A stretch of DNA of 64,000 nt. Source: Pegoplata infirma. Its lineage: Eukaryota; Arthropoda; Insecta; Diptera; Anthomyiidae. Below, in pieces: positions 44,955 to 57,171 of the stretch (the first letter of the stretch is position 1; each line of letters begins with the position of its first letter). Both the position numbers and the translations under genes were made by a program. The notes beneath the pieces are model-generated. The model made no database searches and had not been told where the DNA came from. It was given only the letters and a program-made list of their open reading frames with translations. Where the stretch lies: the NCBI GenBank assembly GCA_963921195.1, contig OY992536.1, positions 239,418,023 through 239,482,022 on the forward strand, given 5' to 3'.

Positions 44955-46310
44955 TATAACATATTTTTTTTTTTTGAGTTGATTATCATAGTGATAATGG
45001 AGATATTTCCATAACAAAGTCACTAATTTCCCTTTAAAGGGAAAAATTATAAAACAAGTTATATTATAAAATTTAAATAATTAATTTTGTCTTTCTTTTA
45101 TTTACAGGTAAGAAGTGTTCTAAAGATTTTTATTATAAAGGTAAAATATAAATATAATTAATTGTATAAAAAACATAACTCCTTAGTTATTATCTGCATA
45201 TAAATGACTAGTTTATGGATGACGAATTTCTACTATCGTTCGCCCAAATGGCAAAAGAAAATCAATTTCAAGATCTTTATTGTGAATGCCATTTTAGTCG
45301 AATGAAAATGTAAAAGTTGTTATTTGTTATAAATTCTTTTCAGTTTCCACAACTCGAAAAAAGTTGTTTGTGTACAATTTTACAACAAAAATGAAAAGTG
45401 GGAATTAAAAACCAAAATATTAATGTTTTAGTAAAAAATATGTAAAAACAAATAAGTATGAAAATACGCATTGATTTTCTTCCATTAGTTATGGGAAGTC
45501 AGAATGGGAAGTCTGAAAAAATTAATTGACAATATAGGCTAAGTGGAGACATGGACAGCTTTTATAAGAATCCACACTTTCTTCGTCAGCACTCTTCGGT
45601 TGTCACTGTAAGTGTATCTGAATAAAATCAGCTATTAACAAACTTTGAATGAGAAAGAAAAATAGTATAATTTTACATTACCCAGATACAGGGACACTAA
45701 AAGTTATGAGATTTATTGGAAAAAAGTAAATTTATCTGTTAAAAAATATTTGTTCAGTAATTTTAGTAATTTTTTCAATAATTAAACACCGAAGTCTAAC
45801 AAGTCCATATAAATGTTTATCAAATATTTTCCTTACAAAATATTTTTTGAGGTGGTCAATTTTGGAAAGTTTGTGCGACATGCGCAGAATGCTTAAAAAT
45901 GGGAAAATATAAAATATTTTTATGAATACGATCATCGAGAGTGATAAAAAAACTACCCAGGCAGAAAAATACGAACGGGAGAGCGCTGACAAAGTACATT
46001 TTATGGTCGCTTGTGTTCTGGGAAAGCATCACTGTTTAGTACTTTCCCAGCGTCCAAAATGATAACCACGGTAAACGGTATGCCTTTGCTATTTAAAACG
46101 CTTTGAAAGCGCTTTAAAAACAAAAAATATGGTACTATTATAGCACTTTTAGAAAAAAATGGGACATTTATTTGAATAAAGTAATTTATTAAATAAGGAT
46201 AAAAAATATTGATTGACTAATTCATTAGGATAAAAAAATTTTAAACAAACTTTGAAATATTTTCTAAGTCCCGGAAATTTTTTTTTAAATTTTTTAAGTC
46301 CCAGACACAA
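44955..46310. other. AT-rich, apparently non-repetitive spacer
   Basis: No repeat family from the rest of the window recurs here. Short frames (for example 45732-45992, minus) have no recognisable features. It may be host intergenic or intronic DNA. Confidence 0.4.
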
Positions 46311-46316
46311 AATTAT

Positions 46317-46490
46317 TTTTATACCCTACACCACTTTGTGGTACAGGGTATAATGATTTTGTGCTTTTGTTTGAAACTACCCGAAATAATAGTCCTAGAT
46401 CAACCTTTTGGCATACTGATCTACTCAAAATCAGTTTAAGTCGATTTAGCGACGACCGTCCATGTAAAATACAAGTCGCAATAATCAATA
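46317..46490 (-). mobile_element. fly 'TATACCC' element, minus-strand end
   Basis: Hairpin 'ataccctacaccactttgtggtacagggtat' (46320-46350), then 'tttgtgc', 'actacccgaaata' and 'cgatttagcgacg.ccgtcc', the inverse of 55680-55835. Confidence 0.65.
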
Positions 46491-46699
46491 TATTTGGCTA
46501 AATTTGAAACTTTAGCTTCTTTTGGCCAAGCACGAGTCCTACTGAAAAAATGTATTAAAAATGATTTTAGGAAAAATTTTGGAAGTCCCGAAAAAAGTGA
46601 TGTATTGAACCGAAAAGGGTTGTGTTTCAAAGGCATAACTTAGTGACATTTCACATGTTATGTATTCGGAGTTTAAGACACTTCCTCACGTAAGAAAAA

Positions 46700-48040
46700 G
46701 ATGTTTTTATATACAAGGTGTCAAGTTTGTAATAGGTCATTGTGTATAAAGGCGTGTTAATATCATCCCACCGAGTCTTTGGATTTTAAGAAAGTAATAT
46801 ATAAACAAAGTCTTCATACTGCCAAAAAATCGTAAACAAAATCAAACAGACATTTTTAAAAACAGCTGTTTGTAAGAAAATCTAATAACACACAGCCATT
46901 TTTTTAAATATTTCATAAAATCAAAAGTCTTATTGGACTGTCAACAAAACCAGATAACACACGATTTTTTGACGAGTCGTATTACTCAGTGGAATGATGT
47001 TAACATTGCTTAAGTGACATATCACGAGAACGATCAAGAACCGGTCACTTATCCTGCAAAGAAATGAAAAATATTCCAATTGTTATGAAAATTAAAAAAA
47101 AATTTAATTACAAATTTATACTTTGAACGGATGTAAATAAAAAAACATTGGCAAAGCGCTTGCAAAGCACTTTTCGAATTCATACTACCTGATACACAAA
47201 AAATAAAGTGCTTTGCCGATACTTTTTCGTTGTTGGCAGTTTCCGCATGGGTATTTTTTAGAGTAAGCCTCATTAAGACTCAAAATTTTTTTTTGAAGTC
47301 ACAATTTGTTTGGTATAATAAGCTAATCACAAAATAATAAACAGACCGATTCCAAAAAGGTTTTGCAGGTGTGTTTGTAGTACGAGTGAGCTACTTTTTC
47401 CCGGTAGCCGCTTCCGATTCCATCAAAATTGATCAAAAATTTAATTTTTTTTTTTTTTAAATCGCCATTTTGAAAAATTGATACGAAGGAGGTTGTGTTC
47501 GAAATTATGCGATTTGTCATGAAATAACCCATATTACAAAAAAAATTAAGGAAATGGTTGCACATCATAACAAACCTAATAAAATGTTATAATGTTGGTC
47601 TTAAATTATGTTAGTTATATTGTAAATGTCTACATTTTAGTACTGTCTGCGTAAATTACTGTACATATATGTGTGATATTTTACACCAGTTATGTGTAAA
47701 TATAAATGTGTCATATCTTGTTTTTAACTAACTAGACTAGACAGTGTCTCAGCGAAAAAAAAAAATGGAAAAACAGTATCACTACAACAACAGAAACAGC
47801 TTAAGCGACAAAGTATACATATGTGTGGGTATATGGTGGTGTGATGTGCTATGTCATCTACCATGCAATGATAGCTGACAACCAGCTAACTGTCATAAAT
47901 AACTTATATAGGTGTATGAGAATGACTTTTTTTTTTTTTTCATTCATCTCAACTTGTGGTGGTTAAGATGCTGCTACTTACAAATAAAGTCATACGAAGT
48001 GAAGTGTTGGTATATTTCAACTTTATTCTTCTCTTAATTT
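46700..48040. other. spacer with one diffuse inverted pair
   Basis: 'gttaatatcatcccaccgagt' (46756) and the complement of 'actcagtggaatgatgttaac' (46983) are inverted copies about 230 bp apart, perhaps an old MITE. The remainder, including a CA/TG-rich stretch near 47815-47850, shows no gene. Confidence 0.4.
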
Positions 48041-48048
48041 TACCTGTT

Positions 48049-48330
48049 TTTATACCCTTCACTTATTGTTAGTGGAAGAGAGTATATATCAGTATGTCAT
48101 TCCGTTCGTAACACTTCGAAACATAGGTCTAGGACCCTATTAAGTTTATATATTTATGGTCCTCGATCGATTTTATGTCAATATAGCGATGTTCGACGTT
48201 CTGTTGAAAGCATGCTTACATTTGAAAGACAACACTGAGGTGTCAGAATTTTGGCATATTTGTTTTTAATTTTCCTAGTTAGAATGGTATTGCATTTCAG
48301 CGAAATCAGCCCAGTGTTTCAAGTTATAAG
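48049..48330 (+). mobile_element. fly 'TATACCC' element fragment
   Basis: 'ttttatacccttcacttattgttagtggaagagagtatat' then 'cattccgttcgtaacacttcgaaa' and 'accctattaagtttatata'; diverged from the 24747 and 35507 copies. Confidence 0.55.
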
Positions 48331-48799
48331 CAAACCTGTGAATGTCGGCAGTATCAAATTAAAGGTATTTAAAAGACCTATCTTGTAGTGCTAACAACGT
48401 GCCAAAAATAACTATTATTTTTTAACTTATTAACAAAAATGTACTAAAATTTAGGTATTAACTCAATATGACGAAAAGTGGTGAATGTTTGGACACGTTC
48501 TTTACAGGTGGTGGTAGGTTTATCAAAACCTTTCATTTGGTGTACAACAAGACTAGGTTTCTTTGCATAATAAAGGATATAAACAAAAAAAATTACAATT
48601 TTTCGTTTCTTCCCCCCTCATTTGCACAACCTAAATATGAATTTGGGCCGCTAAAGAAAATACGTGTCCCTTTATTTTTCCTGGTCTACAAAATAGAGAA
48701 ACCAGGGAAACTTCCCTTGTAAGCTTACACTCAAAAAAAAAAAATGTAAAATTCTCCCTGGTGTCATCCTCCGATCTTCATGAAATTTGGATATGTTGA

Positions 48800-48930
48800 A
48801 GGATGTCACAGTCTCAATTTCGTTCGGATTTGAAATAAGTGGTTTACTTGTAAAACGCAAAGCGAATATTTTTTTTCGGAATGAAACCACTTTTCCAAAT
48901 CCGAACGGAATTGAGTCTGTGACATGCGCC
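48800..48930. repeat. palindrome around 'ccgaacg.aattgagtctgtgacat'
   Basis: 'gatgtcacagtctcaatttcgttcggattt' and 'aaatccgaacggaattgagtctgtgacatg' face each other about 60 bp apart with 'agtggttta' inside. Related sequence: 56120-56150 and 57405-57470. Confidence 0.6.
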
Positions 48931-49424
48931 GTTGTTTAGAACGAAAATTAATTTGACACGTATTTTTTTAGCGGTCCAAATTCACTTTTAGGGGTGTCGA
49001 TTTTTACACTCAAAAAAAAATTTATAATTTTTTTCTTCGTTAAAAATGGGTATAACTCAAAAGGGGTTTTATTTGTAATCAACATAATTGGAGATTGTGG
49101 AGGGTATTCATTTATTCGGCCAAGTCGAGTTTAATTTTTCTACTTGCTTTTTTGTTGGTTTAGTTTGGGAGATATACAAATATGTACAGTTAGAATGAAT
49201 GTGCAATCTGTCAAGTTATTTTGTCATAATTTAACTCATGCAAAATATGCTTAAAGTGTTTTAGTTTTCTATGTTTCGGATGAGTGTTTTGTTCTCCTCC
49301 ATCTTCATCATCTTGTTCAATTGGTTAAGCAGAATTTTAAATAAATTAATTCAATTGGGATTTAGTTGACCTGAAATAGGTTTTAATTTAAGTCCTTGAC
49401 ATTACTAATTAAATAAAAAACTTT

Positions 49425-50250
49425 CAGATTCTCACAATCAGTAACATTTTATACTATTTAAAAAGTGAATCTGTGACATTTTTCCTTTAGAAGAAGTCTG
49501 AGTTTCTGAGAAATTCTCAGACACTTAGCAGTTTTATTGTTAGACACTAATCATTCTTTAAATAGTCTCAGAATCTGAGACATTTTTCCTATAGAAAAAC
49601 TCTCATATGCTGAGACATTCTTCGTATAAAAAACTTTCAGATTCTAAGACATTTTTCCTATAAAACAAATCTCAGGTTCTGAGACATATTTCCAATAAAA
49701 AAGTCTCAGATTCTGAGAAATTTTTCTACGAAAAAAGTCTCAGATTCTGAGACATTTTTCCTACAGAAAAAGTCTCAGATTCTGAGATATTTTTCCTGCA
49801 GAAAAAGTCCCAAATTCTGAGACATTTTTCTTATAGAAGGTCTCAGATTCTGAGACATTTTTCTTATATCTATCTGAGACATTTTTCCTATAGAAAAAGT
49901 CTCAGATTCTGAGATATTTTTCTAATAAAAAAAGACTCAGATTTTGAGACAATTTTCCTTTAATAAAAGTTAGATTTTTTCTATAGAAAAATTCTCAGAT
50001 TCTAAGATATTTTGCCTATAGAAAAAGTACCAAATTCTGAGACATTTTTCCTTTAGAAAAAGTCTCAGACTCTAGAGGTATTTTTCCTATAGAAAAAGTC
50101 GCAGATTCTGAAATATTTTTCGTATAGAAAAAGTCGCAGATTCTGAGATATTTTTCCTATAGAAAAAGTCGCAGATTCTGAGATATTTTTAATATAGAAA
50201 AAGTCTCAGATACTGAGATATTTTTCCTATAGAAGAACTCAGATTTTTCC
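49425..50250 (+). repeat. 35-bp satellite, array F, left part
   Basis: About 23 moderately diverged units, ending where the 1.08-kb palindrome begins. Confidence 0.9.
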
Positions 50251-50257
50251 TATATAT

Positions 50258-51337
50258 GAGGCATTCCACACCAAATGTCCAGCGAAAAAAAAAACACGTG
50301 TACCGTCAACTTCTGAATAGCTTGTATGGATAGCCCTATATGGAACTTAGAAAATTGCGTTTTTGGTTTTTAAATTTTTCAAAAACTGGGCTTAGGAGAC
50401 GTAGTCAAATATTGGAAAAATGGTCAAATTTGTGGCGAGTTGCCTTGATTAAATATTTATCACATTAAAACGGAATGCACCACAATCTTAAAAATTTATA
50501 TTCTTATATAGTTTTGTATGGGCTATCGATTAAATTTTTTTTTTGAAAATTTTTAGAACCCGTTCTGAAATTTTCCATTTTTTAAAAAAGTCAATTTATC
50601 AAAAATCCGGCCACTTTCTCTTCTTTTTTTTATTTTTTATTTTTAAGTTTAGATGTTTGTCCATCCACACAACAAAAATCAGAAAAACATTTTTCGTTTT
50701 TTTGAGAAAATTGCATTTGAATTTTAAATTTCATAACAATTTTGCAATTTGCTTGTATTTTCTTGTATTAACGTTGCGAATGAGTAATATTCATGCAATT
50801 AATATTACTCATTCGCAACGTTAAAACAAGAAAATACAAGCAAATTACAAAATTGTTATGAAATTTAAAATTTAAATGCGATTTTCTCAAAAAAACGAAA
50901 ACTTCTTTTCTGATTTTTTTTGTGTGGATGGAAAAACATCTGAACTTTAAAGAAAAAAATTACAAAAAAGAAAAAAAACTGGCCGGATTTTTGATAAATT
51001 TACTTTTTTAAAAAATGGAAAATTTCAGAACGGGTTCTGAAAATTTTCCAAAGAAAAAAATTTTATTCAATAGCCCATACAAAACTATATAAGAATGTAA
51101 ATTTTTAAGATTGTGGTGCATTCCGTTTTAATGTGATAAATATTTAATCAAGGCAACTCGCCACAAATTTGACCATTTTTCCAATATTAGACCACGCCTT
51201 CTAAGCCCAGTTTTTGAAAATTAGAAAAACCAAAAACGCAATTTTCTTAGTTCCATATAGGGCTATCCAAACAAACTATTCAAAAATTTACGGGACACAT
51301 GTTTTTCTGTAACGGGACATTTGGTGTGGAATGCCTC
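50258..51337. mobile_element. 1.08-kb near-perfect palindrome inserted in satellite
   Basis: Ends GAGGCATTCCACACCAAATG and its complement. The arms (about 530 bp each) mirror one another to a centre at about 50796 ('gcgaatgagtaatattcatgc'). Flanks are TATATAT and ATATATAT, so a duplication is plausible but ambiguous. A related end GGGGCATTCCATGTCAAAAC starts at 62547. The 93-aa frame at 50543-50824 crosses the centre and is not a gene. Confidence 0.85.
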
Positions 51338-51349
51338 ATATATATACAG

Positions 51350-53960
51350 AAAAAGCCTCAGAAAAAGTCTCAGAGGCTGAGACATTTTTTCTTTAGAAAA
51401 AGTTTCATATTCATATTCCTATAGAAAAAGTACAAATTCAGAGAGTCTCAGATTCTGAGACTTTTTTCTATGGAAAAAGTCTTAGACTCTGAAACATTTT
51501 TTCCGAAACATTTTTCCTATACAAAAAGTCTCAGATTCTGAGACATTTTTCCTATACAAAAAGTCTCAGATTCTGAGACATTTTTCCTATAAAAAAAGTC
51601 TCAGATTCTGAGACATTTTTCCTATAAAAAAAGTCTCAGCTTCTGAAACATTTTTCCTATAGAAAAAGTCAAAGATTCTGAGACATTTTTCCTATAGAAA
51701 AAGTCTCAGATTCTGAGACATTTTTCCTATAGAAAAAGTCTCAGATTCTGAGACATTTTTCCTATAGAAAAAGTCTCAGATTCTGAGACATTTTTCCTAT
51801 AGAAAAAGTCTCAGATTCTGAGACATTTTTCCCATAGAAAAAGTCTCAGATTCTGAGACATTTTTCCCATAGAAAAAGTCTCAGATTCTGAGACATTTTT
51901 CCTATAGAAAAATCTCAGATTCTGAGACATTTTTCCCATAGAAAAAGTCTCAGATTCTGAGACATTTTTCCTATAGAAAAAGTCTCAGATTCTGAGACAT
52001 TTTTCCTATAGAAAAAGTCTCAGATTCTGAGACATTTTTCCTATAGAAAAAGTCTCAGATTCTGAGACATTTTTCCTATAGAAAAAGTCTCAGATTCTGA
52101 GACATTTTTCCTATAGAAAAAGTCTCAGATTCTGAGACATTTTTCCTATAGAAAAAGTCTCAGATTCTGAGACATTTTTCCTATAGAAAAAGTCTCAGAT
52201 TCTGAGACATTTTTCCTATAGAAAAAGTCTCAGATTCTGAGACATTTTTCCTATAGAAAAAGTTTCAGATTCTGCGACATTTTTCCTATAGAAAAAGTCT
52301 CAGATTGTGAGATATTTTTTCTATAGAAAAAGTGTCAGATTCGTAGATATTTTTCCTATAGAAAAACTCTCAGATTCTGAGATATTTTTTCTACAGAAAA
52401 AGTCTCAAATTCTGAAACATTTTTCCTAAAGAAAATGCCGCAGATTCTGAGATATTTTTCCTATAAAAAAAAGTATCAGATTCTGATATATTTTTTCTAT
52501 CGAAAAAGTCTCAGATTCTGAGACATTTTTCTTATAGAAAAAGTCTTAGATTCTGAGATATTTTTCCTATAGAAAAAGTCTCAGATTCTGAGATATTTTT
52601 CCTATAGAAACAGTCTCAGATTCTGAGATATTTTTCCTATAGAAAAAGTCTCAGATTCGGAGACATATTTCCTATAGAAAAATACTCAGATTCTGAGACA
52701 TTTTTTCTATAGAAAAAGTCTTAGATTCTGAGATATTTGCTGAAAGAAAAAGTCTTTGATTCTGAGACATTTTTATCATAGATAAAAGCTAAGATTCTGA
52801 GACATTTTTCTTATAGAAAAAGTCTCAGATTCTGAGACATTTTCCCTAAAGAAAATGTCTCAGTTTCTGAGATATTTTTCCTATAAAAAAGACTCAGATT
52901 TTGAGACATTTTTTCTATAGAAAAATTCAGACTTTTCCTATAGAAAAAGTACCAAATTCTGAGACATTTTTCTTATAGAAAAAGTCTCAGACTCTTTTCA
53001 GAATCTGCAACTTTTTCCTATAGAAAAAGTTGCAGATTCTAAGTAAGATATTTTTCCTATAGAAAAGTCTCAGAATCTGAAACATTTTTTCTATAGAAGA
53101 ACTCAGATTTTTCCTATAGAAAAATTCTCAGATTCTAAGACATTTTTCCTATAGAAAAAGTACAAATTCTCAGACATTTTTTTTTGTCTCATATTCTGAG
53201 ACATTTTTCCTACAGAAAAAGTCTCCGAGTCTGAGACATTTTTCCTTTAGAAAAAGTCTCAAATTCTGAGAAATTTTCTCTATAGGAAAACTACCAAATT
53301 CAGAGACATTTTTCTTGTAGAAAAAGTCCAAGACTCTTTTCAGAATCTGCGACTTTTTCCTATAGAAAAAGTGGCAGATTCTAAGATATTTTTCCAATAG
53401 AAAAAGTCTCAGATTCTGAGATATTTTTCCTATAAAAAAGTCTCAGATTCTGAGACATTTTTCCTATAAAAGATCTCAGATTTTTCCTATAGAAAAACTC
53501 TCAGATTCTAAGATATTTTTCCTATAGAAAAAGTACCAAATTCTGAGACATTTTTTTTGTCTCATATTCTGACCAATTTTTCCTACAGAAAATCTCTCAG
53601 AGTCTGAGACATTTTTTCTATAGAAGAAGTCTCAGATTCTGAGATATCTTTTCTATAGAAAAAGTCTCAGATTCTGAGACATCTTTTCTATAGAAAAAGT
53701 CTCAGATTCTGAGACATCTTTTCTATAGAAAAAGTCTCAGATTCTGAGACATCTTTTCTATAGAAAAAGTCTCAGATTCTGAGACATTTTTCGTATAGAA
53801 AAAGAAATTTAGATATTTTTCCAATAGAAAAAGTCTCACATTCTAAGGCATTTTTCCTTTAGAAGTCAAATTCTGAGACCATTTTTATAAAAAAATCTCA
53901 GATTCTGAGAACTTTTTCTTATAGAAATTTCTCCAATTCTAAGACATATTTCCTAAAAAA
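51350..53960 (+). repeat. 35-bp satellite, array F, right part with homogeneous core
   Basis: About 70 units. From about 51690 to 52270 some sixteen successive copies of 'gtctcagattctgagacatttttcctatagaaaaa' are nearly identical. Divergence rises on both sides. A sub-block of four units with 'gacatcttttctatag' lies at 53640-53780. Confidence 0.97.
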
Positions 53961-53984
53961 AAATTTTCTGTAGAACTAATTACT

Positions 53985-55400
53985 TTTTAGCTCTGCAAAT
54001 TTTCTTGCAGAGATTTTTCTACAAATTCCAATGTGAAATTGTTAAGTGGAGCAGAGTGTTGATAAAGTATAACTGTTTGGATGGAGTTTTGGCATGTGTG
54101 CATGTGTGTGTGAGTGTGTTTGTTCTCCATAGTACAAATGTAAGAATTGTGTAAATTACAAGTCATACATTTACAATTGCTACATATATTTGTGTTTGTG
54201 TGTATTTTAAGGTATGTATATAGGTTTGATGGGATTGCGAGCGTGATTTCCTGGAATTGTGCTGACAAGGCAAATGACTTTTTAAAAACATTTTGAATTT
54301 TTATTATACACTAACAAGTTGTAGTAGTATATATATTTTAATTAACCTAAAGAGGGGTTGCTTCTAAGAAAAATATTCATATAAATAAAATATACACATT
54401 TCAAATGTAATTTTTATTATATTAAAATAAATTTAATTTTTTTAAAATTATAACAAACAACACTTAAGGGATTTTAAGGGATTAAAATATTAAAAATTTA
54501 ATAAATATTATGGAAATTCTTAAAGGAACATAATTTTTATTTTTAAATTACTGTTAACAGCAACTCTAGTTGGTTTAAAACCATCCGTCACTACTTCTAA
54601 CACATACATTTTTAACGATTCGAAAATGGGAATATAGCAAAATGTGATATATTTCTTTTCCTGGAGGCAAAACAATAAGTAAAAGCAAATGACTGCAACT
54701 TTACTTCTCGGTTAGGTTGAAATTTAAAAAAATGATTTGTAATGAAATGGAAAAAAATAAAAAAATAAAATACTAATTGTTAGGATCATAAAACCGTCTT
54801 TATTTTCGCTCCTAAAATCGAATAAACAGAACAAAAAAAGTTTGATACTGTTTAACGGTGTTTAAAAATTGAAATACAAAAAGAGCTCAAAAAGATTGTT
54901 GAAAATTATTTAATTTAACAAAGATTTCACTATCTGGTTAACAGTCACTTATTAATTTTTCAATGAAAGTGTCCAAAAAACGCTCACAACGGTGAGTAAT
55001 TCAAATATTTACCAAATTCGGAATAAAATTTATATATGGTTTGTTTTAATTTTTTATTAAATAATAAAAATTAGTTATTTATTCGATCTTTTAATTGTGA
55101 AATGAAAAAGAGTTTATTCTGATTCGAGGCCTTTTCATGTTCCCCATTATGAATTAACATAACAAGTACTTATGATAACTCTACTTTCTTTATTAGGATA
55201 TTCTACCATTAAATACTCATAGAGTTTCTTGCTTTCAAAAAATTTGGCAATTTTCAGGAATGAATTGACGATCGTTTCGGGGGGTTCCGATTCCCCCATT
55301 ATCAGAATTCAGATAATGGAAAATTAGGTAATACTGTTAGCGTGTAAACATAAAATATTCATACTCTGAATTATGTCAACTTAGTGAGAAATCAAATATA
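53985..55400. other. spacer, partly unique
   Basis: Contains a short (TG)n stretch (54093-54120) and otherwise AT-rich sequence. The 93-aa minus-strand frame (53987-54268) includes the dinucleotide-derived THTHTHMHT and is not recognised. Confidence 0.4.
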
Positions 55401-55425
55401 ATTTTCTAAGTTTCACCAGCATTAC

Positions 55426-55547
55426 ACCAAATATAATTTGAAAAGCAAGTTTTTTTGGTTACTGCATGTTCTACCGTCGGTAGATATTAAATACAGTTTT
55501 TGAACATGCAGTAACCAAAAAAACTTGCTTTTCGAATTATATTTGGT
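55426..55547. repeat. 122-bp hairpin with 46-bp near-perfect stem
   Basis: Stem 'accaaatataatttgaaaagc' plus 'aagtttttttggttactgcatgttc', with one mismatch to its complement; loop about 30 nt ('taccgtcggtagatattaaatacagttttt'). It could be a tiny MITE or, if transcribed, a hairpin-RNA precursor. Confidence 0.7.
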
Positions 55548-55639
55548 TTGTATTGGGGCTACGTTTTAACATGGACCGATTTTCAATAGGCTTCGTCCTT
55601 AGTCCAAAAGATGCTTAAGTTTCAAATTTCAAGTCAATT

Positions 55640-55838
55640 GATTGAAAATTGCGACCTGTATCGTGCTTAAACAGATAGATGGACAGACGGACGGACATCG
55701 CTAAATCGACTCAAAAAGTAATTCTGAGTCGATCGAAATACTTGAAGGTAGGTCTAAGACCAATATTTCGGGTAGTTACAAACATCAGCACAAACTCATA
55801 ATACCCTGTACCACAGAGTGGTGTAGGGTATAATAAAA
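55640..55838 (+). mobile_element. fly 'TATACCC' element, right-end fragment
   Basis: 'gatggacagacggacggacatcgc', 'taaatcgactcaaaaag', 'tatttcgggtagtta' and terminal hairpin 'ataccctgtaccacagagtggtgtagggtat'; inverse of 46317-46490. Confidence 0.7.
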
Positions 55839-56349
55839 AAAAGCCGTTTTAGGCGCTGTTGAACACTCATAACAGATGAAATCGATGTGATAGCGACTTA
55901 AAAATAAGTCGAGGTTAAAGCTTAAACTTTTTGTAGGTTGCCTTAACCCCTTCAATGATGTTTTATTCCCCAAAAATGATTTTTTCCGATACTAATCATA
56001 TAAATAAAAACTTGATGCGAAGGATACGTCACCTTATACACATGATTACAATTATTCTCATGGACACAAATCCTATCTCCAAACTTTTCCATTACGGGAT
56101 ATGTCACAGAAGCAATTCCCTCCGGAAGTGGAATAAGTGGTTTACTTGTACACTCAAAATATTTTGCAGGCAAATACAAATGAAAAACCCATTTAAAACC
56201 AGTGAATAAACAATTGAAAACCATCGCAGTAATTATTCATTTGTTTTAACAAATATCAACATTTAGTTTTTACTGTTGACAAAATTTTCTAAAATAAATA
56301 ACATTAAACATTAAAAAATTACTGTTTTTTCATTCTTTTTTACCAACAA

Positions 56350-56516
56350 ATTCGAAAAAAATAACCTACGAAAACATTAAAAATTAATGATTTCGTAGGT
56401 TATTTTTTTTCAATTTTCTACTGAACTATTTTTTTAAAAATTTTTAATAAAATTTTAGAGAATCGATCCCGCAATCAACTAAATTCTGGCCAGACACTCT
56501 ACCCATCGTGCCAAAA
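56350..56516 (-). repeat. tRNA-derived SINE-like element
   Basis: On the minus strand, A box TGGCACGATGGG (56502-56513) and B box GATCGATTC (within 56458-56470) are spaced as in a tRNA. Downstream on that strand is a perfect hairpin, 'aataacctacgaaa' with its complement (56358-56407), followed by T-runs. The acceptor stem is absent. Confidence 0.6.
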
Positions 56517-56619
56517 ACACTTGATACAAACATGTTTTATATTTCTATAAATAATTTTTTGATTTTTTTTTTCTACAGAAAAAATAGCCTACTTGTGTAG
56601 ATTAAAAAAATTACTTACA

Positions 56620-57171
56620 CACTCAAAAAATTATGTTAGTAAAATCAACTGAAAATGTCAGTTAAAATAACTACTTTGTACGTTGTTTTGGGGTCAACTA
56701 CTTTATCAGTTAAATCAACTAACAATGTTAGTTATTTTAACTGGCAAAAAACAACTGACTTATGCAGTAAAAACTACTAACATTTGTAGTCAAAACAACT
56801 AACATGTAGTAAAAATAAAATAATTAATATATAATTTTTTTTTTCCAAAAAATTTTTCAGAAAAAAAATTGAAGAAATTTTTTTAAAATTGTGAAAAATA
56901 AAAAAAAATACATTTTTTTTTTTATTTTTTTGGAAAAAAAACTTTGAACATTTTTCAAAGATAAAAAAAATTAAAGTACCTACTTTAAATAACTGTAACT
57001 ACATTACAGTACTTTTTTGTTAGTTGTTCAAAAAAACGACCTAAAATAACTAACAGAAATAGTTGTTGATATTTTTCATACAAAAACAACTGACTTTGTA
57101 GTTGAAAACAACTAACTACTGTCAAATATACAAACAACTAACATGTAGTAACTTGCATAATTTTATGAGTG
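56620..57171. mobile_element. CACTC...GAGTG MITE, copy 5 (552 bp)
   Basis: Nearly the same sequence as 9606-10176, with ends CACTCAAAAAATTATG and the complement of CATAATTTTATGAGTG. Flanks are CA on both sides rather than TA. Confidence 0.8.

Noticed and set aside
48727..49025. Another CACTC MITE
   Set aside because: Both 'tacactcaaaaaaaa' motifs (48727 and 49006) point the same way, so they are not an inverted terminal pair.
50543..50824. 93-aa ORF
   Set aside because: Runs across the symmetry centre of the 1.08-kb palindrome, with no independent support.
51350..53960. Regular direct repeats with a palindromic core, superficially like a CRISPR array
   Set aside because: The whole 35-bp period is conserved, with no unique spacers between repeats; no cas genes; surrounding DNA is eukaryotic. 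It is a satellite.
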